The notes under the pieces were generated by a model. The model saw nothing but the letters and a program-made list of their open reading frames with translations, had not been told where the DNA came from and made no database searches. Positions 7,709-14,937 of a stretch of DNA of 23,254 nucleotides are shown one piece after another (the stretch's first letter is position 1; the number at the start of each line of letters is the position of its first letter). The translations under genes and the position numbers were made by a program. Origin of the DNA: an uncultured Psychrobacillus sp. (lineage in GTDB: Bacteria > Bacillota > Bacilli > Bacillales_A > Planococcaceae); NCBI GenBank assembly GCA_934234185.1, contig CAKQHO010000044.1, positions 1 to 23,254 of the forward strand, in the 5' to 3' direction.

Positions 7709-9237
7709 ATACAATCAGTCCAATAGGCTTAGTGTTCTTTGTTTCCATTGTAATTCTTACTCTTTTTGTAACGTACATTGCCTCTAAACGAACCAATTCG
7801 GCTAGTGAGTTTTATACAGCAGGTGGTGGGCTTACCGGCTGGCAAAATGGAATAGCTATTGCTGGAGATTACCTTTCAGCTGCATCCTTTTTAGGTATTG
7901 CAGGTGCCATTGCCCTATTTGGATTCGATGGTTTTTTCTATAGCATTGGCTACTTGGTTGCCTATCTAGTGGTTTTATATATTGTAGCTGAGCCTTTAAG
8001 AAACTTAGGGAAGTATACTCTAGCTGATATGATTACCGCGCGTTTCGACCAGAAGAAAGTACGAGGGGCAGCTGCTATCAGCACAATTACCATCGTATTA
8101 TTTTACATGATTGCACAGCTAGTAGGAGCAGGAGCACTCATTAAACTACTTCTTGGAATAGATTATTGGGTGGCTGTGTTAATCGTTGGAGCAATGATGA
8201 CCATCTATGTACTATGGGGAGGAATGGCTGCAACAAGCTGGGTGCAAATCATTAAAGCTGTTCTATTAATGTTGGGTACTGTAATTATTTCCTTCCTAGT
8301 CCTCCTACACTTCAACTTTAATATACTAAGTATGTTTACAGAAATGAAAACTGCTACATCACATGGAGCTGACTACTTAAATGCAGGTGTTAAGTACACA
8401 AACGGACTAGATACCATTTCCATGATGATCGCTCTTGTATTAGGGACAGCAGGTTTGCCACATATTCTGATGCGTTTCTTTACCGTAAAGGATGCAAAAA
8501 CTGCCCGTAGCTCTGTCATTTACGCTACTTGGATAGTGGGAATTTTCTATGTGCTAACTATCTTCCTTGGTTTTGGGGCTGCTGCATTAGTAAGTACTGA
8601 AACAATTGTCGCTGCAAACCCTGCTGGTAATATGGCTGCTCCACTATTAGCTCAAGCATTAGGGGGAGATGCATTAATGTCCTTTGTATCTGCTGTTGCA
8701 TTTGCCACTATTTTAGCTGTTGTAGCTGGACTAGTCTTATCTGGTGCTTCTGCATTCGCACACGATATTTATGCCCAGATTATTAAAAAAGGAAAAGTAA
8801 CAGAAAAAGAGCAAATGAGAGCTGCTCGTTTTGCTGCTGTCGGTGTTTCTATTTTCTCTATTGTTTTAGCACTTGGTGCTCAGACCATGAACGTAGCTTT
8901 CCTAGTCTCCATTGCATTTTGTATTGCTGCAAGTGCAAATCTACCAGTTATCATCTACACGATTTACTGGAAGAAATTTAATACTACGGGAGCAATGACT
9001 GCAATTTTATCCGGTCTTATTTCAGCAATTGTGCTTGTAGCTTTAAGTCCAAATATATGGGGTACCGATGGGACTCACCTTCTAAACGGTGAAGCGATCT
9101 TCCCATTAACAAATCCAGCAGTATTCTCGGTGCCAATCGGATTTCTAGGCGGTCTTATTGGAACATTGATTGGATCTCGTGCAGATTCGAAAAAGTATGC
9201 AGAGGTTGATGTAAAGGCGAATATCGGATTAAAATAA
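7705..9237 (+). CDS. ywcA: Acetate/cation symporter, sodium:solute symporter family
   Basis: A 510-residue integral membrane protein with about 13 hydrophobic helices, of the SSSF type close to ActP and B. subtilis YwcA. The family imports acetate and other short carboxylates with a cation. The region around TAGGGLTGWQNGIAIAGDYL (about 37-56) is the conserved first-helix segment, and the length is normal. The only workable start is TTG at 7705, inside the DUF485 stop (TTGA). The ribosome site before it is weak, so expression probably depends on coupling to the upstream gene. The exact substrate (acetate, propionate, pyruvate) is not decided by sequence reading. Confidence 0.87.
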   Translation: MNTISPIGLVFFVSIVILTLFVTYIASKRTNSASEFYTAGGGLTGWQNGIAIAGDYLSAASFLGIAGAIALFGFDGFFYSIGYLVAYLVVLYIVAEPLRNLGKYTLADMITARFDQKKVRGAAAISTITIVLFYMIAQLVGAGALIKLLLGIDYWVAVLIVGAMMTIYVLWGGMAATSWVQIIKAVLLMLGTVIISFLVLLHFNFNILSMFTEMKTATSHGADYLNAGVKYTNGLDTISMMIALVLGTAGLPHILMRFFTVKDAKTARSSVIYATWIVGIFYVLTIFLGFGAAALVSTETIVAANPAGNMAAPLLAQALGGDALMSFVSAVAFATILAVVAGLVLSGASAFAHDIYAQIIKKGKVTEKEQMRAARFAAVGVSIFSIVLALGAQTMNVAFLVSIAFCIAASANLPVIIYTIYWKKFNTTGAMTAILSGLISAIVLVALSPNIWGTDGTHLLNGEAIFPLTNPAVFSVPIGFLGGLIGTLIGSRADSKKYAEVDVKANIGLK

Positions 9238-9266
9238 ACCTTTAGAAGCCGAGTCTTAAATAAAGT

Positions 9267-9296
9267 AAAAGCGAAGAGCACTGGCTCTTCGCTTTT
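9267..9296 (+). terminator. Terminator of the DUF485-symporter operon
   Basis: A 13-bp perfect stem (9267-9279 with 9284-9296), loop ACTG, with the T-run contained in the right arm. The structured repeat begins directly after it. Confidence 0.9.
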
Positions 9297-9298
9297 AT

Positions 9299-9414
9299 TG
9301 TCTAGCTCCAGCGCCTTGCCCCTCAAGGTCAAACGTGGCCCAGCTGTGGTGGCGTAACCTTCTCCGCTGGGCCTCATTTACTTGTCGGGGCAGACATAGG
9401 TGCTTGCGCTTTTA
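9299..9414. repeat. Structured Bacillales intergenic repeat (full copy)
   Basis: A block starting GTCTAGCTCCAGCGCC and ending GGTGCTTGCGCTTTT, far more GC-rich than its flanks. It folds as nested pairs: AGCGCC (9310-9315) with GGTGCT (9399-9404), GCCCC (9318-9322) with GGGGC (9387-9391), and GGCCCAGC (9337-9344) with GCTGGGCC (9366-9373). I recall similar GTCTAGCTCCAGCGCC blocks as dispersed repeats in Bacillaceae genomes. A shortened copy lies at 12082-12134 in the other orientation. It is non-coding; ORFs across it are chance. Confidence 0.75.
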
Positions 9415-9419
9415 TTAGA

Positions 9420-9932
9420 TTAATGTGAGTCCGGGAATACGTCTTCTAATGTTGTTTTAAATTCATCATAGAAGCCTTCTATAGGCTCGCCTGCTCTAAT
9501 CTGGTTACCATATTCACTCATACGCTCTACAAAATCAGGGTCTAAGGAAACATAGACATGGTCAAAATCTCTACCTGCTTCTCTTGCTTTGTCACCAATT
9601 CTTTTTTCTAAGTCTTCGCTACCTTCATTACCATCCTTCATTCTCACCGCAACATATGCATTAGATTCTGACACAATTACGCTAGCAGCATCTACTTCAT
9701 CTAGCTCTGCAATTTTTTCGGCAACATCATCGGCAACATCTACCTTTTGATCTCCGTTAGAGGATACATCACCATTTTCAGTACCAGCCCCTGCTCCCTC
9801 GCCTGTACTCATATCATTTGTTGTATCAGTAGTGTTAGTAGTGTTTTCATCCTTCTTGTCGTCATTGTTACCACAAGCTGCTAAGAAACCTACTAATACT
9901 AAAATTAGGAATGGCTTAAGTAATTTTGTCAT
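9420..9932 (-). CDS. YhcN/YlaJ-type sporulation lipoprotein
   Basis: A 170-residue lipoprotein. Residues 1-19 form a signal peptide ending in the lipobox LAAC, with C20 as the lipidated residue. A low-complexity Asn/Thr/Asp linker (about 21-65) follows, then a compact domain (about 66-160) with the AEKIAELDEVDAASVIV pattern of YhcN/YlaJ proteins. Known members are found in the forespore membrane or spore coat and affect spore formation or outgrowth; the molecular activity is not known. GAAAGGAGG about eight bases before the ATG fixes the start. It is a single gene facing the amidohydrolase. I looked for a sigma-G type promoter and did not find a convincing one. Confidence 0.82.
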   Translation of the reverse strand: MTKLLKPFLILVLVGFLAACGNNDDKKDENTTNTTDTTNDMSTGEGAGAGTENGDVSSNGDQKVDVADDVAEKIAELDEVDAASVIVSESNAYVAVRMKDGNEGSEDLEKRIGDKAREAGRDFDHVYVSLDPDFVERMSEYGNQIRAGEPIEGFYDEFKTTLEDVFPDSH

Positions 9933-10030
9933 TGTTATTCCTCCTTTCTATATTCATGAATTTAGAATGTGTAACATTTAAGAGATTATGCATATGAGAA
10001 AAATTGTTTTCCAAAAGAGACGGAATTTTC

Positions 10031-10039
10031 TGTTATAAT
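10031..10039 (+). promoter_or_regulatory. Extended -10 promoter of the amidohydrolase gene
   Basis: TGTTATAAT is a perfect extended -10 element (TGnTATAAT). The -35 position is poor, as is usual for this class. The predicted start is near 10046, giving a short leader of about 24 bases. Confidence 0.65.
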
Positions 10040-10069
10040 TTACTTAGAGTTATAGGAGGAGGCTTTATT

Positions 10070-11239
10070 ATGACTATCACTTTATTTGATCTATTAGAGA
10101 AATCTTTTGAAGAAATGGTAACTATTCGTAGATATTTACATATGCATCCAGAGGTTTCCTTTAAGGAATACAATACCTCTAGGTATATCCAAGAATATTA
10201 CCGAAAGCTCGGAATATCCTATGAAGGAAATGTTGGAGGAAACGGAGTAGTTGCCAGAATAAAAGGCTCTAAACCAGGTAAAACCATTGCATTGCGAGCA
10301 GACTTTGATGCATTACCCATTCAAGATGAAAAAAATGTACCTTACAAATCCACCATCCCTGGCGCTATGCATGCATGCGGACATGATGGACATACTGCTG
10401 CCTTGCTAGTTTTAGCAAAGTCCCTCAATAGTATGAAAGAAGAACTAGCCGGAGAGTATGTGTTTATCCATCAGCACGCTGAGGAGTATGCACCTGGTGG
10501 AGCAAAACCGATGATTGAAGCTGGTTGTTTGGAAGGAGTAGATGTCATTTTTGGGACTCATTTATGGTCACAAATATCGCTCGGAACTATTTCCTATAAA
10601 AATGGGCCTATTATGGCAGCGGCAGACCGCTTTATTATTACCATTCAAGGCAGAGGTGGTCACGGAGCTGCTCCTCATGACACAAAGGATGCTATCGTCG
10701 TTGCCTCGCAGCTAGTAGGCAATCTTCAACAAATTGTATCACGACGTGTAAATCCTACCGCTGCCGCTGTTTTATCAGTAGGTTCCTTTGTTGCTGACAA
10801 TGCTTTTAACATTATTGCAGACACAGCTAAATTGAGTGGAACTATTCGAACTTTTACTCCCGACATGCGTGACTTTATGGAGCAAGAGCTTAAACGGGTG
10901 ATAGAAGGAACTTGCCTAGCAGCAGATTGTTCTTATTCTCTCACTTATGAGCGAGGCTATCCACCTGTAATTAACCACGAGGAAGAAACAACATACTTAA
11001 GAGAAATAGCTGTTTCTATTTCTGATATTCAACATGTGGAAGAATCCGAGCTTTTAATGATTGGAGAGGATTTTGCCTATTATTTAGAAAAGGTTCCTGG
11101 CACTTTCTTTTTAACCGGTGCAAAGCCTGAAGGAGAGACATATCCTCATCATAGTCCTATGTTTGATTTTAACGAAAAGGCAATGCTGATTGCAGCTAAA
11201 ACTCTAGGCAAGGCAGCGATCAATTATCAGCAGAAGTAA
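10070..11239 (+). CDS. M20-family amidohydrolase (N-acyl amino acid hydrolase type)
   Basis: A 389-residue cytosolic metal-dependent amidohydrolase of peptidase family M20D, like B. subtilis YxeP, YkuR and YhaA and plant IAA-amino acid hydrolases. It should split an N-acyl or amide bond of an amino acid derivative. Visible metal-site motifs are HACGHDGH (C103, H105), HQHAEE (E138/E139), THLW (H164) and PHHSP near the end (H360/H361). The dimerisation domain holds GRGGHGAAPHD (194-204). An in-frame extension of 22 codons upstream is rejected, because TAGGAGGAGG sits just before the ATG at 10070 and the -10 box lies inside the extension. Second position of the HQHAEE motif often reads Pro in relatives; here it is His. 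Confidence 0.88.
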   Translation: MTITLFDLLEKSFEEMVTIRRYLHMHPEVSFKEYNTSRYIQEYYRKLGISYEGNVGGNGVVARIKGSKPGKTIALRADFDALPIQDEKNVPYKSTIPGAMHACGHDGHTAALLVLAKSLNSMKEELAGEYVFIHQHAEEYAPGGAKPMIEAGCLEGVDVIFGTHLWSQISLGTISYKNGPIMAAADRFIITIQGRGGHGAAPHDTKDAIVVASQLVGNLQQIVSRRVNPTAAAVLSVGSFVADNAFNIIADTAKLSGTIRTFTPDMRDFMEQELKRVIEGTCLAADCSYSLTYERGYPPVINHEEETTYLREIAVSISDIQHVEESELLMIGEDFAYYLEKVPGTFFLTGAKPEGETYPHHSPMFDFNEKAMLIAAKTLGKAAINYQQK

Positions 11240-11240
11240 A

Positions 11241-11274
11241 AAAGCAAAGACAGATGTTAATCTGTCTTCGCTTT
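11241..11274. terminator. Bidirectional terminator between convergent genes
   Basis: AAAGC-AAGACAGAT (11241-11255) pairs with ATCTGTCTT-GCTTT (11260-11274). The single A/C mismatch on plus becomes G-U on minus, where a run of six T follows. It serves the amidohydrolase (plus) and the TauE/SafE gene (minus). Confidence 0.88.
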
Positions 11275-11278
11275 AATT

Positions 11279-12058
11279 TTACATTAAAATATCTATCCAG
11301 ATTTTCACCGCTGTTGCAGCGATCATGATAGCTAAAATAATTTGCAGTATCTTTGTATTCATAGTTTTCCCGATTTTAGCTCCTAATGGTGCCGCTATTA
11401 TACTAGCGATAATCATGATAAATGCCGGCCAATAGTCAACCTGACCTGTCATTAGTTTTCCAACACTTCCCCCTATGGAGGAAATAAAGGTCACCGCTAA
11501 ACTTGTTGCAATGGTCATACGTGTAGGAATATGAAGAACTGTTAGCATAATCGGCACTAATAAGAACCCTCCAGCTGCTCCCACTATCCCGGATCCTATC
11601 CCAACGATTAGCGCTAAACTAGCTGCTAATATTTTATTAAAGGTCACTTCGCCTATTGGGTTATCATCCACTTGTTTTTTAGGAATAAACATCATCACTG
11701 CAGCTACTAAAGCAAGAATTCCATAGACGATGTTAACTGACTCCTCTGATAAAAACCCAGATCCAAAGCTCCCTATAAAACTACCAATTAGAATTGCGCT
11801 ACCCATATAAATTATAAGTTGTTTATTTAAATATCCACCCTTACGGTATGCCCATACCCCTGCAATAGAAGCGAACAAAACCTGTACTGCGCTTATACCT
11901 GAAACCTCGTGGGCTGTAAATGCTGCAAGCCCAAACATTGGTGGTATATAAAGAAGCAGCGGATATTTAATAATTGATCCTCCGACTCCTAACATACCGG
12001 AGAGGAAAGAACCAATAAATCCTAACCCGAAAATTACGAGTATAAACAATATGTCCAA
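11279..12058 (-). CDS. yrkJ: TauE/SafE-family exporter (YrkJ-like)
   Basis: A 259-residue membrane protein of the TSUP (TauE/SafE) family with about eight hydrophobic helices in two halves, each with the Gly-rich start GxxxGxxGGxxGxG(G) (near residues 15-30 and 153-165). Members export sulfite or other sulfur anions. It is the last gene of the sulfur cluster, matching yrkJ after yrkI in B. subtilis, and would remove sulfite made from persulfide oxidation. The start codon is TTG at 12058, with AAGGAG six bases upstream. Unlike a simple operon, a terminator (12160-12184) and a repeat remnant separate it from the TusA gene, so it needs read-through or its own weak promoter. Confidence 0.85.
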   Translation of the reverse strand: MDILFILVIFGLGFIGSFLSGMLGVGGSIIKYPLLLYIPPMFGLAAFTAHEVSGISAVQVLFASIAGVWAYRKGGYLNKQLIIYMGSAILIGSFIGSFGSGFLSEESVNIVYGILALVAAVMMFIPKKQVDDNPIGEVTFNKILAASLALIVGIGSGIVGAAGGFLLVPIMLTVLHIPTRMTIATSLAVTFISSIGGSVGKLMTGQVDYWPAFIMIIASIIAAPLGAKIGKTMNTKILQIILAIMIAATAVKIWIDILM

Positions 12059-12081
12059 TTATTTCTCCTTCTTTCATTAGA

Positions 12082-12134
12082 AAAGGATAAGCGCCAATGT
12101 CTACCCAGCAAGTAAGAAGCTAGAGCTAGACAAT
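12082..12134 (-). repeat. Shortened copy of the intergenic repeat
   Basis: On the minus strand this reads TGTCTAGCTCTAGC, then a short middle, then TAGACATTGGCGCTT, matching the two ends of the repeat at 9299-9414 (TGTCTAGCTCCAGC and CAGACATAGGTGCTTGCGC). The central hairpin of about 60 bases is missing. It lies between the TusA terminator and the TauE/SafE gene. Confidence 0.65.
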
Positions 12135-12159
12135 CATGGAACTTCCTTACTCTTCAAAA

Positions 12160-12184
12160 ATAGCGAGTAGAATCTACTCGCTAT
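12160..12184 (-). terminator. Terminator after the TusA gene
   Basis: A perfect 11-bp stem (12160-12170 with 12174-12184), 3-base loop, and five T on the minus strand directly after it. It closes the main sulfur operon upstream of the exporter gene. Confidence 0.88.
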
Positions 12185-12188
12185 ATGA

Positions 12189-12416
12189 TTAAGCTTTTTG
12201 GATATAGAAGTACAAAACTCCATCTTCTTCTTTTTGTTCTAAAATTGTGTGCCCCCCTGCTTTTGCCCAAGCAGCAAAGTCATTCAATGCTCCCTTATCT
12301 GTAGCAAGCACCTCTAACACTTCTTTTGATTCAATTGTATCGATTGCTTTCTTTGTTTTAACTATCGGCATTGGGCAAGCTAAGCCTTTTGCATCTAATG
12401 TTTTTGTAATATTCAT
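12189..12416 (-). CDS. yrkI: TusA-family sulfur carrier protein (YrkI-like)
   Basis: A 75-residue single-domain TusA/SirA protein. The hallmark CPMPIVKT lies at residues 14-21, and C14 is the persulfide-carrying cysteine. Such proteins receive sulfane sulfur from rhodaneses and pass it on. The length equals the family core, with nothing added. AGAGG seven or eight bases before the ATG supports the start. It lies 23 bases after the dioxygenase gene, matching the yrkH-yrkI order in B. subtilis. It is very similar to the N-terminal domain of the TusA-rhodanese fusion at 14042-14590 (both carry KGLACPMPIV and an ATDKG motif), so the cluster holds two TusA domains. Confidence 0.9.
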   Translation of the reverse strand: MNITKTLDAKGLACPMPIVKTKKAIDTIESKEVLEVLATDKGALNDFAAWAKAGGHTILEQKEEDGVLYFYIQKA

Positions 12417-12439
12417 GTTCTATTCCTCTTTTCTTTAAT

Positions 12440-13567
12440 TTATCTTACGGCACAACGATTTGGCCCTATTTCCATTTCTGTTTGCTCATCATTGTCTGGC
12501 GTAATTTTACCCATGTTCATTTGACGAATTTGCTGATAAGCATTCGGTTGAGGTGGAAGGTTGTCTGTTACCATTTTTCTGAATTCTTCTTCATCTGTAA
12601 TATTCAAGCCGTGATTTTCTCTAAATAGATCACCTAGACGTTTTGAAACCGTCCCGTTTGTATTAAGCTCCTCTATAATCATAAAGTGAGCAGGCAGTAC
12701 AATTAAATCCTCTGCTAATTCTCTGTACCGAGCATATAATGTTTCTCGAAGATCCCCTACCCAATCCTCTGCAAGACCAGCTAAATCAGGACGTCCAATG
12801 GAATCTATAAATAAAATATCTCCTGTTAATAAATATTTTTGATCAATCACAAAAGAAGTGGAGCCAATAGTATGACCCGGTGAATAAATTGCACCGACCT
12901 CCATCTTGCTTGCACCTATTTCTACAGTTAAGCCATCTGTTAGCGGTGTATATTCAAATACTACTTCCTCTGCATCCTTCGGAGGTAAATAATATGTTGC
13001 ACCAGTTTGAGCTGCAATATGTCTACCACCTGAAATATGGTCTGCATGTAAATGCGTGTCGAATACATGCTTAATTTCTACGCCTTTTTTATTTGCAAAT
13101 TCTGTGAATACATCTGTAAAGCGAACTGCATCTATAATTGCAGCTTCTCCTTCTGATATAGCCATATAAGATAGGCAGCCTTTTCCTAGACGGACAAACT
13201 GATAGAGCTCTCCGCCACCTGCCAAATCCCCAACTTTAATCGGTTCAAGATACATACTCCAGGATTTCATTCCACCTTCTAAATATGCTACTTCTCTTCC
13301 TGCATCAGATAGCATTTCTGCAACCATAATAGAAGAGCCTTCTTTAGCGCATACCACAAGTACTTCCTTATCATTTGGAATTTGTGGAAGAACCTCTTCA
13401 ATTCCATCCAGCAGTTCAAAGTAAGGAATATTTACATACTCAAATTTGTGACCATCAATTTTCCAGTCTTCAAATGCATCTGTATTACGTACATCTAATA
13501 TAAACAACTCTTTATTCTCAATAACCTTACGAGCAACATCTGCTGCTGTCCACTTATTTACTGTCAT
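12440..13567 (-). CDS. yrkH: Rhodanese-persulfide dioxygenase fusion (YrkH-like)
   Basis: A 375-residue fusion. Residues about 1-110 are a rhodanese domain with C73 in the loop CAKEGSS. Residues about 115-330 are a metallo-beta-lactamase domain of the ETHE1/persulfide dioxygenase type: THLHADH (H172, H174, D176, H177), GHT (H232), TGD (D250) and H294. The family oxidises glutathione or CoA persulfide to sulfite using non-haem iron. The order is reversed compared with CstB of Staphylococcus, where the dioxygenase comes first. The tail (about 330-375) contains one Cys in NRCAVR. The ribosome site is GGGGGT six bases before the ATG and belongs to a CstR-type palindrome (13571-13588). The product sulfite could be removed by the TauE/SafE protein. 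Confidence 0.9.
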   Translation of the reverse strand: MTVNKWTAADVARKVIENKELFILDVRNTDAFEDWKIDGHKFEYVNIPYFELLDGIEEVLPQIPNDKEVLVVCAKEGSSIMVAEMLSDAGREVAYLEGGMKSWSMYLEPIKVGDLAGGGELYQFVRLGKGCLSYMAISEGEAAIIDAVRFTDVFTEFANKKGVEIKHVFDTHLHADHISGGRHIAAQTGATYYLPPKDAEEVVFEYTPLTDGLTVEIGASKMEVGAIYSPGHTIGSTSFVIDQKYLLTGDILFIDSIGRPDLAGLAEDWVGDLRETLYARYRELAEDLIVLPAHFMIIEELNTNGTVSKRLGDLFRENHGLNITDEEEFRKMVTDNLPPQPNAYQQIRQMNMGKITPDNDEQTEMEIGPNRCAVR

Positions 13568-13570
13568 AAT

Positions 13571-13588
13571 ATTACCCCCACAGGTATA
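13571..13588 (-). promoter_or_regulatory. CstR-type operator overlapping the yrkH ribosome site
   Basis: On the plus strand ATTACC-CCCACA-GGTATA, the same 6-6-6 layout as the cstR operator. On the minus strand its last part, GGGGGT, is also the only Shine-Dalgarno sequence for yrkH, six bases from the ATG. Confidence 0.7.
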
Positions 13589-13606
13589 TTTTTATTTATT
13601 AGATAA

Positions 13607-13629
13607 GCAGAAAGAGTAAATCTTTCTGC
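13607..13629 (-). other. Hairpin after the DsrE gene: attenuator or mRNA processing site
   Basis: A perfect 9-bp stem (13607-13615 with 13621-13629), 5-base loop, directly after the DsrE stop codon. The downstream minus sequence is TTATCTAATAAAT, not a clean T-run, so it is at best a partial terminator; it may lower or stabilise parts of the operon mRNA. Confidence 0.55.
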
Positions 13630-13630
13630 A

Positions 13631-14026
13631 TTAAAATGTTAGTGTCGGTGCCGCATCCTTCGCAAATTCTAGGAACGTAACTGCTCCTCCAACGTCAATT
13701 CCATCCACTAAGTCTTCTTTGTTGATCCCCATTACATCCATTGTCATTTGACAAGCAATGAATTTTACGCCAAGTTCACTTGCCATAGAGACTAATTCCG
13801 GGATTGCAGGAATATTTGCTTTAGAGAACCCTTCTGCTAATGCTTCTTTCCCCGCTGGCATTGATAAATGCTGCATACCTTGCTTATGAATTAAGTTTAA
13901 TCCTTCGAATGTAAAGAAAATGGCTACCTCTTTGTCTGCAGCAGCTGCTGCAGTTGCAATATTGAATACCTTGTAAGCATCAAACAAACCACCTTGTGCT
14001 GCTATAATAGCTACCTTGTTAGACAT
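13631..14026 (-). CDS. DsrE-family sulfur relay protein (short form)
   Basis: A 131-residue soluble DsrE/DsrF/DrsH-type protein. The fold begins with KVAIIAAQGG and AYKVFNIATAAAA, and the active cysteine is probably C92 in ACQMTMD, the same motif (CTMTMD) as in the larger DsrE protein at 15290-15766. DsrE proteins hold and pass persulfide sulfur, often with TusA and rhodanese partners, both encoded next to it. AAAGGAGAG before the ATG supports the start. It is absent, as I recall, from the simple yrkE-F-H-I-J order of B. subtilis, so it appears to be an added second DsrE gene. Confidence 0.86.
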   Translation of the reverse strand: MSNKVAIIAAQGGLFDAYKVFNIATAAAAADKEVAIFFTFEGLNLIHKQGMQHLSMPAGKEALAEGFSKANIPAIPELVSMASELGVKFIACQMTMDVMGINKEDLVDGIDVGGAVTFLEFAKDAAPTLTF

Positions 14027-14041
14027 ATTTTCGCTCTCCTT

Positions 14042-14590
14042 TTATACTTCTTTTTTTATATTTCCCGTCCACTGACTCATTCCAGGGAGTACGTTGTATA
14101 CTTTTTTAAAGCCATTCTTTGCTAATAGATGGGCTGCCATATCACTTCTTGTTCCTGTACGGCAAATAACGTAAATCTCTTGTTCCTTGTCTAGTTCCTC
14201 TAAACGAGATTCAAGATCTCCCATCGGAATAGATTTGGCACCTTCAATATGACCAAAAGCATATTCTGCTTCTTCTCTCACATCTAGAATTAAGCCATCA
14301 CCATTTAAAACTTCCTCATTAGATATTGTCGCCTCAAAGGTTGTCTCTTCTACTGCTTCACCCGAACTTTTTCGAATATAGTGATATAAGATTTCTCCCT
14401 CTTCTACTGTTCCAATATACTGATGTCCTACCGTCTTTGCCCAAGCTGCCAAGTCAGCCTTCGAGCCCTTATCTGTCGCTTGAATTTCAAGCACCTGACC
14501 ATTAGCTAAATCATTCATTGCTTTTTTAGTTCTTACAATTGGCATAGGACAAGCAAGGCCCTTAGCATCTAGTTGTACATCTGCTTTCAC
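14042..14590 (-). CDS. yrkF: TusA-rhodanese fusion protein (YrkF-like)
   Basis: A 182-residue two-domain sulfur carrier. Residues 1-75 are a TusA domain with C14 in CPMPIVRT. Residues about 88-182 are a rhodanese domain with C143 in the loop CRTGTRS. The fusion would let sulfur move from the rhodanese cysteine to the TusA cysteine within one chain. Size and order match B. subtilis YrkF. The start is GTG at 14590, because GGGGGT lies seven bases upstream and the TusA core starts at once. That G-run is part of a CstR-type palindrome (14595-14612). The DsrE gene follows after 15 bases. Confidence 0.9.
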   Translation of the reverse strand: MKADVQLDAKGLACPMPIVRTKKAMNDLANGQVLEIQATDKGSKADLAAWAKTVGHQYIGTVEEGEILYHYIRKSSGEAVEETTFEATISNEEVLNGDGLILDVREEAEYAFGHIEGAKSIPMGDLESRLEELDKEQEIYVICRTGTRSDMAAHLLAKNGFKKVYNVLPGMSQWTGNIKKEV

Positions 14591-14594
14591 TCAG

Positions 14595-14612
14595 ATTACC
14601 CCCTTAGGTATA
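14595..14612 (-). promoter_or_regulatory. CstR-type operator overlapping the yrkF ribosome site
   Basis: Plus strand ATTACC-CCCTTA-GGTATA, 6-6-6 spacing. On the minus strand AAGGGGGT within it is the Shine-Dalgarno sequence of the GTG-started yrkF gene. A run of seven T lies just upstream, after the stop of the rhodanese gene. Confidence 0.7.
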
Positions 14613-14628
14613 TTTTTACTGAAAAAAA

Positions 14629-14925
14629 TTATTCTATTTTCCCTTGCCATTCCAACATTCCGCCTACCATGTTTGTTACATCATGACCCTGTGACTCTAA
14701 ATAGGCTGCTGCCTTCCCACTGCGACCACCAGAACGACATACTATAATGTATGGTGTTTTCTTATCTAGCTCATTCAAACGAAACTCAAGCAAGCCTAAT
14801 GGAATATGCTTAATCCCAGGAATATGACCGCTTTGCACTTCATCGACTTCTCGAACATCGATTAAATTTAGCTTTTCTCCTGCTTCTAGCTTTCGTTGAA
14901 CCTCAGTTGTTGTAATTTCCTTCAT
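14629..14925 (-). CDS. Single-domain rhodanese
   Basis: A 98-residue cytosolic rhodanese-type sulfurtransferase. C63 in the loop CRSGGRS is the persulfide cysteine, preceded by LIDVRE and GHIPG, the usual rhodanese markers. It probably receives sulfur from low-molecular-weight persulfides and hands it to TusA or DsrE carriers of the cluster. The AAGGAGAG site overlaps the stop codon of the upstream rhodanese gene (12-base gap), so expression is coupled. The loop sequence differs from the other three rhodanese domains nearby (CQSGMRS, CRTGTRS, CAKEGSS), suggesting different partners rather than recent duplication. Confidence 0.9.
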   Translation of the reverse strand: MKEITTTEVQRKLEAGEKLNLIDVREVDEVQSGHIPGIKHIPLGLLEFRLNELDKKTPYIIVCRSGGRSGKAAAYLESQGHDVTNMVGGMLEWQGKIE

Positions 14926-14937
14926 GTTTCTCTCTCC

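Noticed and set aside
9075..9377. 100-codon minus-strand ORF over the symporter end and repeat
   Set aside because: Antisense to the symporter C-terminus and through the non-coding structured repeat; no family match.
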